Below, piece by piece: positions 7,328 through 14,962 of a stretch of 26,064 nucleotides of DNA. The position numbers and the translations under genes were made by a program. Below the pieces are notes generated by a model that worked only from the letters and a program-made list of their open reading frames with translations, searched no databases and was not told the DNA's origin. Each line of letters opens with the position of its first letter. Position 1 is the first letter of the stretch. Origin of the DNA: CANHVK01 sp046304235 (GTDB taxonomy: Bacteria; Bacteroidota; Bacteroidia; Flavobacteriales_D; Crocinitomicaceae). The DNA is taken from NCBI GenBank assembly GCA_046304235.1, contig JBKCEW010000095.1:1-26064 (forward strand), read 5' to 3'.

Positions 7328-7359
7328 TAAAAATATGTTTTATATTTGATTCACAAAAA
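7328..7359 (-). promoter_or_regulatory. Candidate katG promoter
   Basis: On the minus strand, TTTTTG (7359-7354) and TATTTTTA (7335-7328) are separated by 18 bases, one mismatch from the Bacteroidota TTTG/TAnnTTTG pattern. The predicted transcript would start about 20 bases before the katG ATG. Confidence 0.45.
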
Positions 7360-7361
7360 CG

Positions 7362-7380
7362 ATATTTTAGAATCTAATAT
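7362..7380. promoter_or_regulatory. Candidate OxyR binding site
   Basis: ATATT (7362-7366) and AATAT (7376-7380) form an inverted repeat with a 9-base centre, of the size LysR-type regulators bind. It lies two bases upstream of the proposed katG -33 element and between that promoter and the oxyR start, a position that suits activation of katG and self-control of oxyR. In such AT-rich DNA a chance repeat is possible. Confidence 0.4.
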
Positions 7381-7391
7381 TGATAAAATAG

Positions 7392-8327
7392 ATGAATATA
7401 CGTCAAATCGAATATGTACTAGCTGTAGCTGAACAACGTCATTTTGAAACTGCTGCTGAACAGTGTTTTATAAGTCAATCTACGTTGAGCACGATGATTT
7501 CAAAATTTGAAGAGGAAATAGGGATTCCTATTTTTGACCGAAAACGAAAGCCTGTAGAGATTACTAATGAAGGTCAAATAATTATTGAACAACTTCGGTT
7601 GATTAATAAAAATATTGACCAATTAAATCAGTTGGCAGATGAAATGAAAGGTGTAGTAAAGGGAAAATTACAAATTGCAGTCATTCCCACGATTGCTCCT
7701 TTTTTAATTCCTCTTTTTCTGAAAGAATTTGCTACACAATTTCCTGAATTAACCATTGAGGTAAGAGAACATACGACGCAGGTGATTATTGAGAAATTGA
7801 AAAAAAGGGAACTAGATTTGGGTATTTTGTCAACTCCTTTATTGGTTGATGATATTGAAGAATACCACTTATATGATGAGCCATTTGTGATGTTTGATAC
7901 TACAGGTAATTATAGAGCTCAACTAAAAGTCGAAGAAATTGCGTTGGATGACTTATGGTTGATGGAAGAAGGGCATTGTATGCGTACCCAAATTGTGCGT
8001 TTGTGTGAAATGAAAAAAAGCAATAAAAAAAGACCTGTTAACTTTGAATTCCGTGCAGGTTCCATTGACAGTTTGTTGCGAATCGTCAAGGCGAATCACT
8101 CAGCGACCTTGATTCCTTATCTTGCAACGCTTGATTTTAGTGAAAATGATAAAAAGTACATCAAAGAAATAACAGAGCCAGTTCCCCAAAGAAGTATCGG
8201 GTTGGTTACACATCGGTATTTTGTGAAAAATAAATTGATAACCTTACTCATCGATTTGATTCAAACTTGTGTTTCAATTCACCTTCCCCAACAATCACCA
8301 GATTTTAAAAACATAAATCCTTTGTAA
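7392..8327 (+). CDS. oxyR: OxyR-type hydrogen peroxide sensor (LysR family)
   Basis: This is a 311-residue LysR-type activator. Residues 1-60 form the helix-turn-helix (AAEQCFISQSTLSTMISKFE at 21-40). The effector domain follows from about residue 92 (LQIAVIPTIAPF). Cys196 and Cys205 in EEGHCMRTQIVRLC keep the nine-residue spacing of the peroxide-sensing pair of OxyR (Cys199 and Cys208 in E. coli), and GSIDSLLRIV follows as expected. Peroxide should oxidise the pair to a disulfide and switch on katG, which is encoded divergently. TATATTTG at 7341-7348 is a possible -7 element of its own promoter, with only a weak -33. A third cysteine (Cys25) lies in the DNA-binding domain. Confidence 0.93.
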   Translation: MNIRQIEYVLAVAEQRHFETAAEQCFISQSTLSTMISKFEEEIGIPIFDRKRKPVEITNEGQIIIEQLRLINKNIDQLNQLADEMKGVVKGKLQIAVIPTIAPFLIPLFLKEFATQFPELTIEVREHTTQVIIEKLKKRELDLGILSTPLLVDDIEEYHLYDEPFVMFDTTGNYRAQLKVEEIALDDLWLMEEGHCMRTQIVRLCEMKKSNKKRPVNFEFRAGSIDSLLRIVKANHSATLIPYLATLDFSENDKKYIKEITEPVPQRSIGLVTHRYFVKNKLITLLIDLIQTCVSIHLPQQSPDFKNINPL

Positions 8328-8357
8328 AACCACCTTATTTAGAATCGTTTTAATTAA

Positions 8358-8406
8358 AATACCTTTTTTGTGGTATTGATGACTTTGTATCGAAACAATA
8401 CATTTG
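8358..8406 (+). promoter_or_regulatory. Candidate promoter region for the DUF4856-imelysin locus
   Basis: TATTG (8374-8378) and TACATTTG (8399-8406) are 20 bases apart; the second matches TAnnTTTG fully. Just upstream, AATACC (8358-8363) and GGTATT (8372-8377) form an inverted repeat around a T-run. It overlaps the -33 element and could be an operator or the oxyR terminator. Confidence 0.4.
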
Positions 8407-8436
8407 TTTCATAATTTAAATTTATTCTAAATAATA

Positions 8437-9654
8437 ATGAAAATAAATATATTAAAAAACATCGCTTTTGGTGTAGTAATTGGTTCATTATTTGTTTCTT
8501 GTAAAAAAGAAGAGGAAAAACCAACAGTTACAACAAGTACAAATACTTATACGATTCCAACAACCTATTCTTTTATAGATGCATCTTCTAAATCAACGGT
8601 AGATTTCGGTGGACAGAAAACACGTTTAGTGATGTTAGAGCAAATGGGGGCCCTAATGGGAGGTACAAATCCTGTGAGTGAAAGTACCTTATTAAATATG
8701 TTTGATGGTACTGGGTTTACAGCAGATTCGTTAAATACTTCAGGTAAGAGATTGTCAGACAAAACAGCTGCATCAATTGATTATTTTACAGCAAATTTGG
8801 GTGAAAAAAATGATGTCATCGAAGCATTTAAAAAACAATTGAAAGAAGCTGAATTAACAACAAACGCAAATGTTGAAGCAAGTGTTGGATTACCAGGTTA
8901 TTACATGGATGGTTCTAAAAAACGTTATTTCAGTGCTAATGGATTAGAACCACAACAAGTTTTCTTAAAAGGTATGATGGGTGCTTGTTTATTAGACCAA
9001 ACCTTGAATACTTATTTGAGTTTAACAAAATTAGATGGAGGTCTAACGAAACAAAATAATACAAATAGAATTCTTACTCCAGAGAAAAATTATACCGACA
9101 TGGAGCATTTTTGGGACGAAGCATATGGATATATTTTCGGTGTTGATAATGTGAATGTTACACCTGCAGTATATAAATACTGGTCTTCGTATATCAATCA
9201 AGTTGATGTAGACCCTGATTTTAGTAATGTAAAAGAAAATATCTTAAACGCTTTCATCAAAGGAAGAGCAGCAATCACAAACAAAGATTATACGACGAGA
9301 GATGCTCAAATTGCAATCATCAAAAAAGAATTGTCTAAAGTGGTTGCTGTTAGAGCAGTTTACTACATGAATGAAGGCAAATCGAAATTAGCAACGAACA
9401 ATGGAAAAGGAGCCTTTCATGCACTTTCAGAAGGGTACGGATTTATTTGGTCGCTACGTTTTACGCAAAATCCGGATACAAAATTGCCTTATTTTTCAAA
9501 AGACGAAGTGAAAAGTTTATTGGATAGATTGATGGGAGGCACAAATGGTTTGTACGCTGTTGATTATTTGAATACTGAATTGGATAAAATTGCACAAGAT
9601 ATTGCAACTCGTTTTGGTTTTACAGTTGCGCAAGCAATTGATGCAACGAAGTAA
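8437..9654 (+). CDS. DUF4856 domain lipoprotein
   Basis: This 405-residue protein is exported and lipid-anchored: a short signal peptide ends in the lipobox FVSC, with Cys22 as the lipidated residue. A Ser/Thr-rich linker leads to a DUF4856 domain (about 42-400). Conserved-looking segments are SFIDASSKSTVDFGGQ, DMEHFWDEAYGYIFG (221-235, His224) and GAFHALSEGYGFIWSLRF (325-342, His328 and Glu332). DUF4856 genes commonly accompany imelysin genes in Bacteroidota, and the helical, His/Glu-bearing character fits a metal-related surface or periplasmic role; both points are inference. It starts a locus with the imelysin lipoprotein (114 bases downstream), an HTTM protein and a TonB receptor. Confidence 0.85.
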   Translation: MKINILKNIAFGVVIGSLFVSCKKEEEKPTVTTSTNTYTIPTTYSFIDASSKSTVDFGGQKTRLVMLEQMGALMGGTNPVSESTLLNMFDGTGFTADSLNTSGKRLSDKTAASIDYFTANLGEKNDVIEAFKKQLKEAELTTNANVEASVGLPGYYMDGSKKRYFSANGLEPQQVFLKGMMGACLLDQTLNTYLSLTKLDGGLTKQNNTNRILTPEKNYTDMEHFWDEAYGYIFGVDNVNVTPAVYKYWSSYINQVDVDPDFSNVKENILNAFIKGRAAITNKDYTTRDAQIAIIKKELSKVVAVRAVYYMNEGKSKLATNNGKGAFHALSEGYGFIWSLRFTQNPDTKLPYFSKDEVKSLLDRLMGGTNGLYAVDYLNTELDKIAQDIATRFGFTVAQAIDATK

Positions 9655-9768
9655 TATGATTTACATCATTTATTTTACAAAAAGAGCAGTTTATTTTTGC
9701 AACTTTTGAAGTAAATTATTGTTTAGAAGATTAGATTAATTACCATTTCATTTGCTAAAAAATAAGAT

Positions 9769-10836
9769 ATGAAATTCCTTAAATCATTACTTTGTATTTC
9801 CTTGATTTCTTTTTTGTTCATCGCTTGTAACCCCAAAAAAGTAGAACAAACCAACGATTTCAAAAAAGCAGATTTACTTACTAATAAGGCAGTGGTTATT
9901 CAAAACGATTACCAATTAGTGCTTGATGAGGTAATGAAATTTGAAGCAGGGTATAATCAATTCCTAGGATCTAATTCACAAGTAGATTTTGATTCGGTAA
10001 AAGCAAGATGGGAAAGAAGTTATTTATCTTGGCAGAATGTTTTGGCATACGAATTTGGTCCAGGAATGGAACTTAATTTAAAGACAAATTTAGGTACTTT
10101 CCCAACAGATACAGTGAAGGTGTTAAATTACATTAAGGAGAATAAGTACGATTTAAATACCATTTCTTCCAATGTAGCCAAAGGATTTCATGTGTTTGAT
10201 TTTCTATTAAATAGAGAAAATGCTATTTCTTATTTCAACGAAAAAAACTATTCCGATTATGGCGTTGCTATCATTTCCCAAATGAAAACGTTATTACAAA
10301 ATACTATAACAGGTTGGAAAACCTATCAAACGACTTTTGTTGCTTCCACTGGAACTGAATCTACAAGTTCTTTTTCGATGTTCGTAAACGATTACATCAA
10401 AGCATATGAAGAATGTAAATGGACAAAAGTAGGTATTCCATTAGGGAAGCAAAGTTTAGATGTAATTCAACCGAATTATATTGAAACTCCAAAGTCAAAA
10501 ATTACTTGGAAACTTCTTTTAGCCAATATTAAGGCCGTAAAACGTCAGTTCAACGGAGATATGCAATCTGGGAAAGAAGGCATCGGTTTTGATGATTACT
10601 TAAAAACAGTAAATAAAAGTGATTTAGTTACTAAAATCAATGGTGAATTTGATGCAATTATTAATACAACGCAAGGGTTCAATGAAGATTTAGGTACAAT
10701 GTTAAACGATGCTTCGAAAAAGAAACAAGTGGATGACCTTTACACTAAAATACACAACCTTACCATACACTTAAAAACAGACATGACCGCTGCTTTTGGA
10801 GTTATGATTACCTACCAAGACAACGACGGCGATTAA
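9769..10836 (+). CDS. Imelysin family (M75/IrpA-like) lipoprotein
   Basis: This 355-residue lipoprotein has a signal peptide ending in FIAC, with Cys20 as the lipid anchor. The body is helical and follows the imelysin pattern: RWERSYLSWQNVLAYEFGPG (80-99) and KGFHVFDFLL (138-147). Imelysin proteins such as IrpA are linked to iron acquisition, and their hallmark is GxHxxE. Here the site reads GFHVFD, with His141 and Asp144 in place of the usual Glu, so the metal site may be altered. They are often called peptidases, but proteolysis is doubtful for the family. It sits between the DUF4856 lipoprotein and the HTTM protein and ends 173 bases before the latter. Confidence 0.88.
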   Translation: MKFLKSLLCISLISFLFIACNPKKVEQTNDFKKADLLTNKAVVIQNDYQLVLDEVMKFEAGYNQFLGSNSQVDFDSVKARWERSYLSWQNVLAYEFGPGMELNLKTNLGTFPTDTVKVLNYIKENKYDLNTISSNVAKGFHVFDFLLNRENAISYFNEKNYSDYGVAIISQMKTLLQNTITGWKTYQTTFVASTGTESTSSFSMFVNDYIKAYEECKWTKVGIPLGKQSLDVIQPNYIETPKSKITWKLLLANIKAVKRQFNGDMQSGKEGIGFDDYLKTVNKSDLVTKINGEFDAIINTTQGFNEDLGTMLNDASKKKQVDDLYTKIHNLTIHLKTDMTAAFGVMITYQDNDGD

Positions 10837-10848
10837 TTCTTCTTACCC

Positions 10849-10872
10849 TGTCAGACTGAGCCTGTCGAAGTG
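10849..10872. repeat. Dispersed GTCGAAG repeat, copy 1
   Basis: These 24 bases match 10947-10970 at 21 of 24 positions in the same orientation. Read on the minus strand the element is CACTTCGACAGGCTCAGTCT and onward. CTTAC (10842-10846) and GTAAG (10872-10876) flank it as an inverted repeat. It lies shortly after the imelysin stop codon. Confidence 0.7.
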
Positions 10873-10944
10873 TAAGGGGAAGATTAATACCATACTAGAT
10901 GTTTCATTGAGCATGTTAAATTATGTGACATTGACCCTCTCAAT

Positions 10945-10976
10945 TATGTCATACTTAGCTTGTCGAAGTGGACATA
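10945..10976. repeat. Dispersed GTCGAAG repeat, copy 2
   Basis: This is the second copy, 98 bases downstream of the first. TATGTC (10945-10950) and GACATA (10971-10976) form its outer inverted repeat, and ACTT/AAGT a nested inner one. The two copies fill most of the 173-base gap between the imelysin and HTTM genes, which otherwise shows nothing I can name. Confidence 0.7.
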
Positions 10977-11009
10977 CATATGAATAAAGAGGAAGGATAT
11001 ATTTATTAA

Positions 11010-12368
11010 ATGAATCAATTTAACCAAATTCTATACAAACCGGTTTCTATACAACCATTGGTAATGTTCCGAATTATTTTTGGAGCATTACTTGTATTTG
11101 GAGCAATCCGATTTTTGGCAAATGGTTGGGTGTATGATATGTATATTCAACCTAAAATATACTTTGGCTACCTGGGATTTGAATGGGTAAAACCCCTACC
11201 TGGAAATTGGATGTACCTTCCTTTTTTTACTTTTTTATTGGGTGCGGTTGGGTTGTTATTAGGTGTTTTTTATCGTTTTTCAACAGTTCTTTTGTTTTTT
11301 TCTTTTACGTACATAGAATTGTTGGATAAGTCTAACTACCTGAATCACTATTATTTCATTAGTTTGATGACTTTTATTTTTATGTTTGTACCTGCGCATA
11401 AGTCTTTTTCTTTAGATGTGAAATGGGGTAGAGTAGAAGCAACAGATAAAGTACACCAATGGACAATAGGTGCTTTCAAATTTCAATTAGCCATCGTTTA
11501 TGTCTTTGCTGGAATTGCAAAATTAGAACCGGATTGGCTATTTCAAGCGCAACCGTTGAAAATTTGGTTGCAAGCGCACCGGGATATGCCTGTGTTTGGT
11601 ACTTTATTCACAAAAGATTGGATTCCCTATATATTTAGTTGGTTTGGATGTTTTTATGATTTGTTCATCGTACTCTTTTTGTTAAATTCAAAAACCCGAA
11701 GTGTTGCTTATTTTTTTGTGGTTGTTTTCCATCTTATTACCTGGTATTTACTTCCAATCGGTATTTTTCCTTGGGTGATGATTTGCTCCACGACGATTTT
11801 CTTTTCAAATGAATTCCATGAGAAAGTACTAACCAAACTTAAATCTTTAATTAAATATTCGGAATCAATTTCAACGTTAAAACCAAAACAGAATACGATG
11901 ATCACTTTAGGAATAGTTGTTTTTGTTTTATTTCAGATACTAACTCCATTTAGGCATCTTATATATCCTGGTAATTTATTCTGGAACGAAGAAGGGTTCC
12001 GATTTTCTTGGCGGGTTATGTTGATGCACAAAGAAGGGATGGCTACTTTTTATATAAAAGACAGAAAATCAGGGAGAGAAATTGAAATTAAAAACAAAGA
12101 CTTTTTATCAGCGACCCAACACGATCAAATGGCTACACAACCCGATATGATTTTACAATATGCTGATTTTCTTAAGAATAAATTTAATGATACCTCAATA
12201 TTTATAAATAATCAATTATATAAAATTATACAACCTTCAGTGCATGCAGAGATTTATGTAAGCTTAAATGGCCGTCCATCTCAACTCTTTGTTTCTAAAA
12301 AACACGATTTAACCCGTTTTTCTTATAATTTAGCGCACCGAAATTGGTTGGAACCTTATCGTCCTTGA
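11010..12368 (+). CDS. HTTM / vitamin K-dependent gamma-carboxylase-like membrane protein
   Basis: This 452-residue protein has the HTTM domain shared with vitamin K-dependent gamma-carboxylase: about eight hydrophobic segments between residues 15 and 312, then a soluble C-terminal part. The block LDKSNYLNHYYF (105-116) holds Lys107, which aligns with the catalytic-type lysine region of the animal carboxylase, plus Asn112 and His113. The C-terminal part shows the bacterial family pattern FSWRVMLMHKEG and TQPDMILQYADFL. The bacterial function is not settled. It is encoded between an imelysin lipoprotein and a TonB receptor, overlapping the latter's likely start, so it probably serves the same uptake or surface process. 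AGGAAGG lies about 12 bases before the ATG, a rare purine-rich ribosome site here. Confidence 0.9.
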   Translation: MNQFNQILYKPVSIQPLVMFRIIFGALLVFGAIRFLANGWVYDMYIQPKIYFGYLGFEWVKPLPGNWMYLPFFTFLLGAVGLLLGVFYRFSTVLLFFSFTYIELLDKSNYLNHYYFISLMTFIFMFVPAHKSFSLDVKWGRVEATDKVHQWTIGAFKFQLAIVYVFAGIAKLEPDWLFQAQPLKIWLQAHRDMPVFGTLFTKDWIPYIFSWFGCFYDLFIVLFLLNSKTRSVAYFFVVVFHLITWYLLPIGIFPWVMICSTTIFFSNEFHEKVLTKLKSLIKYSESISTLKPKQNTMITLGIVVFVLFQILTPFRHLIYPGNLFWNEEGFRFSWRVMLMHKEGMATFYIKDRKSGREIEIKNKDFLSATQHDQMATQPDMILQYADFLKNKFNDTSIFINNQLYKIIQPSVHAEIYVSLNGRPSQLFVSKKHDLTRFSYNLAHRNWLEPYRP

Positions 12369-14797
12369 AGTTGTTTTTTTACATATTGCTGATTATATGT
12401 TGTTTGTCTTATAGTTTACAAGCGCAACATTTTCGAGGCGTGATTAAAGACGAACTAGGTGCTTCGATTCCAGGAGTTTTATTGAAAAATTATTCGACCA
12501 ATCACATCGTGGTTTCGGATGGAAATGGACTTTTTTCTATACCTGCTCATTCGGGAGATTCCGTTCATTTTCGTTTTTCTGGTTACCGTGACTTAAGATT
12601 TAAAATCAAAGAAAATCAGATAGATACTCTCACAAACATTGTGTTATATGTTTTTTCCAAGGATTTAAAAACAGTCAACATTTATCGTAAAAAATTAGAA
12701 CATTTTGATGTTGGTTTTATGCCAATGATTAAAGGAACACAAATCACTACGGGAACAAATGCTGTGATAGAATTGGAAAATTTGAGTGGTGCAAAATCTA
12801 CTGCAAATCCGCGTGAAATGTTCGCCAAAATTCCGGGTTTGAACATTTGGGAGAGCGATGGTGCTGGTATTCAAATTGGAATAGGAGGAAGAGGATTAAG
12901 CCCAAACCGTGCTGCGAATTTCAATACCCGTCAAAATGGGTATGATATTAGTGCGGATGCGTTGGGTTATCCAGAAAGTTATTATACTCCTCCTTTTGAA
13001 GCATTGAAATCCATCGAAATTATCCGTGGATCTGCTGCTTTGCAATTTGGCTCTCAATTTGGTGGTTTGTTGAATTTCAACATCAAAGATGCACCTTCAA
13101 ACACCCCGTTAGAAATTACTTCGCGTGGGACCTTGGGGAATTATGGTTATAAAGGGATTTTCAATCGCGTTGCCGGAACAACCAATAAGTTTTTTTACCA
13201 AGTATATCACCAATACAAAGAGGGGACAGGGTACCGAGCAAATGCTAATTTCAACCAACACCAATTTTTCGCACAAGCTGGATATTACCTGTTAGAGAAT
13301 TGGAAAGTAAGATTGGAATACACCCAAATGAATTATTTAGCCCAACAACCAGGTGGTTTAACCGATGCTCAATTTTTAGCAGACCCACGTAAAAGTTACC
13401 GCAATCGCAATTGGTTCAAAGTAGGGTGGAATATGTTAGCCTTTCATTCCGACTATGAAATTTCTTCCAAGGCTAGTTTCAATGTGCGTGCTTTTGGGAT
13501 GCAATCTACCAGATTATCAACAGGTTTTTTAGGGAAAATCAATCAAGCCGACCCGATGGGAAATCGAGATTTGATTCAAGGCTTGTTTAAAAACGGTGGA
13601 GTAGAAGCAAGGTATCTACAACGTTATGATTTCCAAAAAGGAGATACAAGTAAATCTATGAGTGGTGCTTTTTTAGTAGGAACACGTTACTACAGAGGTC
13701 ATACCGTGAACAATCAAGGCTTGGTTTCTTCTGGTTCTGATGCAGATTTCACCTATTTAAATCCGAATAATCTCGAAAATTCATCTTATGATTTCCCATC
13801 TGAAAACGCTTCGTTGTTCGCAGAAAATATATTATTCTTGACAAGTAAATTAACGATGAACTTCGGAGTGCGTTACGAATATATAACCAGTGAAGCAAAT
13901 GGATTTTACAAACGTTATAATATTCATCCTTATACAAAAGATACAATTGCTATTTACAAATTATATGATTCCAATAGGGTAGTACGCAATGTGCCGCTTT
14001 TTGGCTTTGGATTGAATTACAAATTAAAAGGAATGCGTAATGTGTATGCAAATTACACACAAAATTACCGTGCTATCAACTTTACAGACATACGAGTAGC
14101 AAATCCCAATATTTTGGTGGATACCTTAATGAAAGACGAAAAAGGCTATACGTTGGAATTAGGTTACCGTGGTTTGGTAAAAGATTATTTGACTTTTGAT
14201 TTGGCAATTTTCAACGTGTTTTATGGAAATAAAATAGGTTTAGCACCGAAAGCAAATTCTATTTACAAAGAGCGTACTAACATTGGTGATGCGATGAATT
14301 TAGGAATTGAAGCTTTTGGAGAATTAGATATCATCGGAATATTTAAAGACAGTTCAAAACACAATTTGAACATTTTCCTAAATGCAGCTTACATTGACGC
14401 AAGATACATTCGTTCCAAAGAGCCAAATTTCGTAGGCAAAAAAGTGGAATACGTGAGTCCAGTAGTTATTAAATCCGGTTTAAAATGGAAGTTGTCTAAA
14501 ATGACTACCCAAATTCAGATTTCTTATAATTCATCACAATTTTCCGATGCTACGAATGCCATTGAGCCTTCAGGTGATGCCGTTATCGGACAAGTTCCCG
14601 CCTATACCGTAGTTGATTTATCTTCGAAATACCAAATTAGTAAACAATTCCAAGTAGAACTCGGAGTTAACAATTTAACCAACCAATCTTACTACACCCG
14701 TCGTGCCACGGCTTACCCAGGACCTGGTATTCTTCCTTCCGATGGCATCACAGCGTATTTTACGTTGCAGTATAAATTTGCGTTGAAAGCAATGTAG
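12365..14797 (+). CDS. TonB-dependent outer-membrane receptor, FecA-like
   Basis: This TonB-dependent receptor of about 810 residues should import a metal chelate or similar ligand. I start it at TTG 12365, which overlaps the HTTM stop codon as TTGA. From there the protein opens with a clean signal peptide (MKLFFYILLIICCLSYSLQAQ, 21 residues), whereas the in-frame TTG at 12344 adds seven residues that spoil it. A carboxypeptidase-regulatory-like domain follows (FRGVIKDELGASIPGVLLKN). Next comes the plug with REMFAKIPGLNIWE, IGIGGRGL and SIEIIRGSAALQFGSQFGG, then a beta-barrel ending YFTLQYKFALKAM. The plug resembles ferric-citrate type receptors, but the ligand cannot be read. The neighbouring imelysin suggests iron or another metal. 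Confidence 0.92.
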   Translation: MKLFFYILLIICCLSYSLQAQHFRGVIKDELGASIPGVLLKNYSTNHIVVSDGNGLFSIPAHSGDSVHFRFSGYRDLRFKIKENQIDTLTNIVLYVFSKDLKTVNIYRKKLEHFDVGFMPMIKGTQITTGTNAVIELENLSGAKSTANPREMFAKIPGLNIWESDGAGIQIGIGGRGLSPNRAANFNTRQNGYDISADALGYPESYYTPPFEALKSIEIIRGSAALQFGSQFGGLLNFNIKDAPSNTPLEITSRGTLGNYGYKGIFNRVAGTTNKFFYQVYHQYKEGTGYRANANFNQHQFFAQAGYYLLENWKVRLEYTQMNYLAQQPGGLTDAQFLADPRKSYRNRNWFKVGWNMLAFHSDYEISSKASFNVRAFGMQSTRLSTGFLGKINQADPMGNRDLIQGLFKNGGVEARYLQRYDFQKGDTSKSMSGAFLVGTRYYRGHTVNNQGLVSSGSDADFTYLNPNNLENSSYDFPSENASLFAENILFLTSKLTMNFGVRYEYITSEANGFYKRYNIHPYTKDTIAIYKLYDSNRVVRNVPLFGFGLNYKLKGMRNVYANYTQNYRAINFTDIRVANPNILVDTLMKDEKGYTLELGYRGLVKDYLTFDLAIFNVFYGNKIGLAPKANSIYKERTNIGDAMNLGIEAFGELDIIGIFKDSSKHNLNIFLNAAYIDARYIRSKEPNFVGKKVEYVSPVVIKSGLKWKLSKMTTQIQISYNSSQFSDATNAIEPSGDAVIGQVPAYTVVDLSSKYQISKQFQVELGVNNLTNQSYYTRRATAYPGPGILPSDGITAYFTLQYKFALKAM

Positions 14798-14847
14798 GGA
14801 TTTATGTTAAATAGTTGATTTTTAATATTTAATTCCGTTTTGTGATT

Positions 14848-14874
14848 TGCTGGATTTGTAATCCAGCATTTTAA
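14848..14874 (+). terminator. Terminator after the TonB receptor gene
   Basis: TGCTGGATT (14848-14856) and AATCCAGCA (14860-14868) form a 9-bp stem with a 3-base loop, followed by TTTTAA. It closes the DUF4856-imelysin-HTTM-receptor locus and faces the convergent minus-strand operon. Confidence 0.85.
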
Positions 14875-14962
14875 TAAAAATTCTTTACATTTTCATATCA
14901 CTGAAGAATAGTATGTTTAGAAATTCAACATTCAGTCTTTTCAAGCAATCAAACGAATGTTT

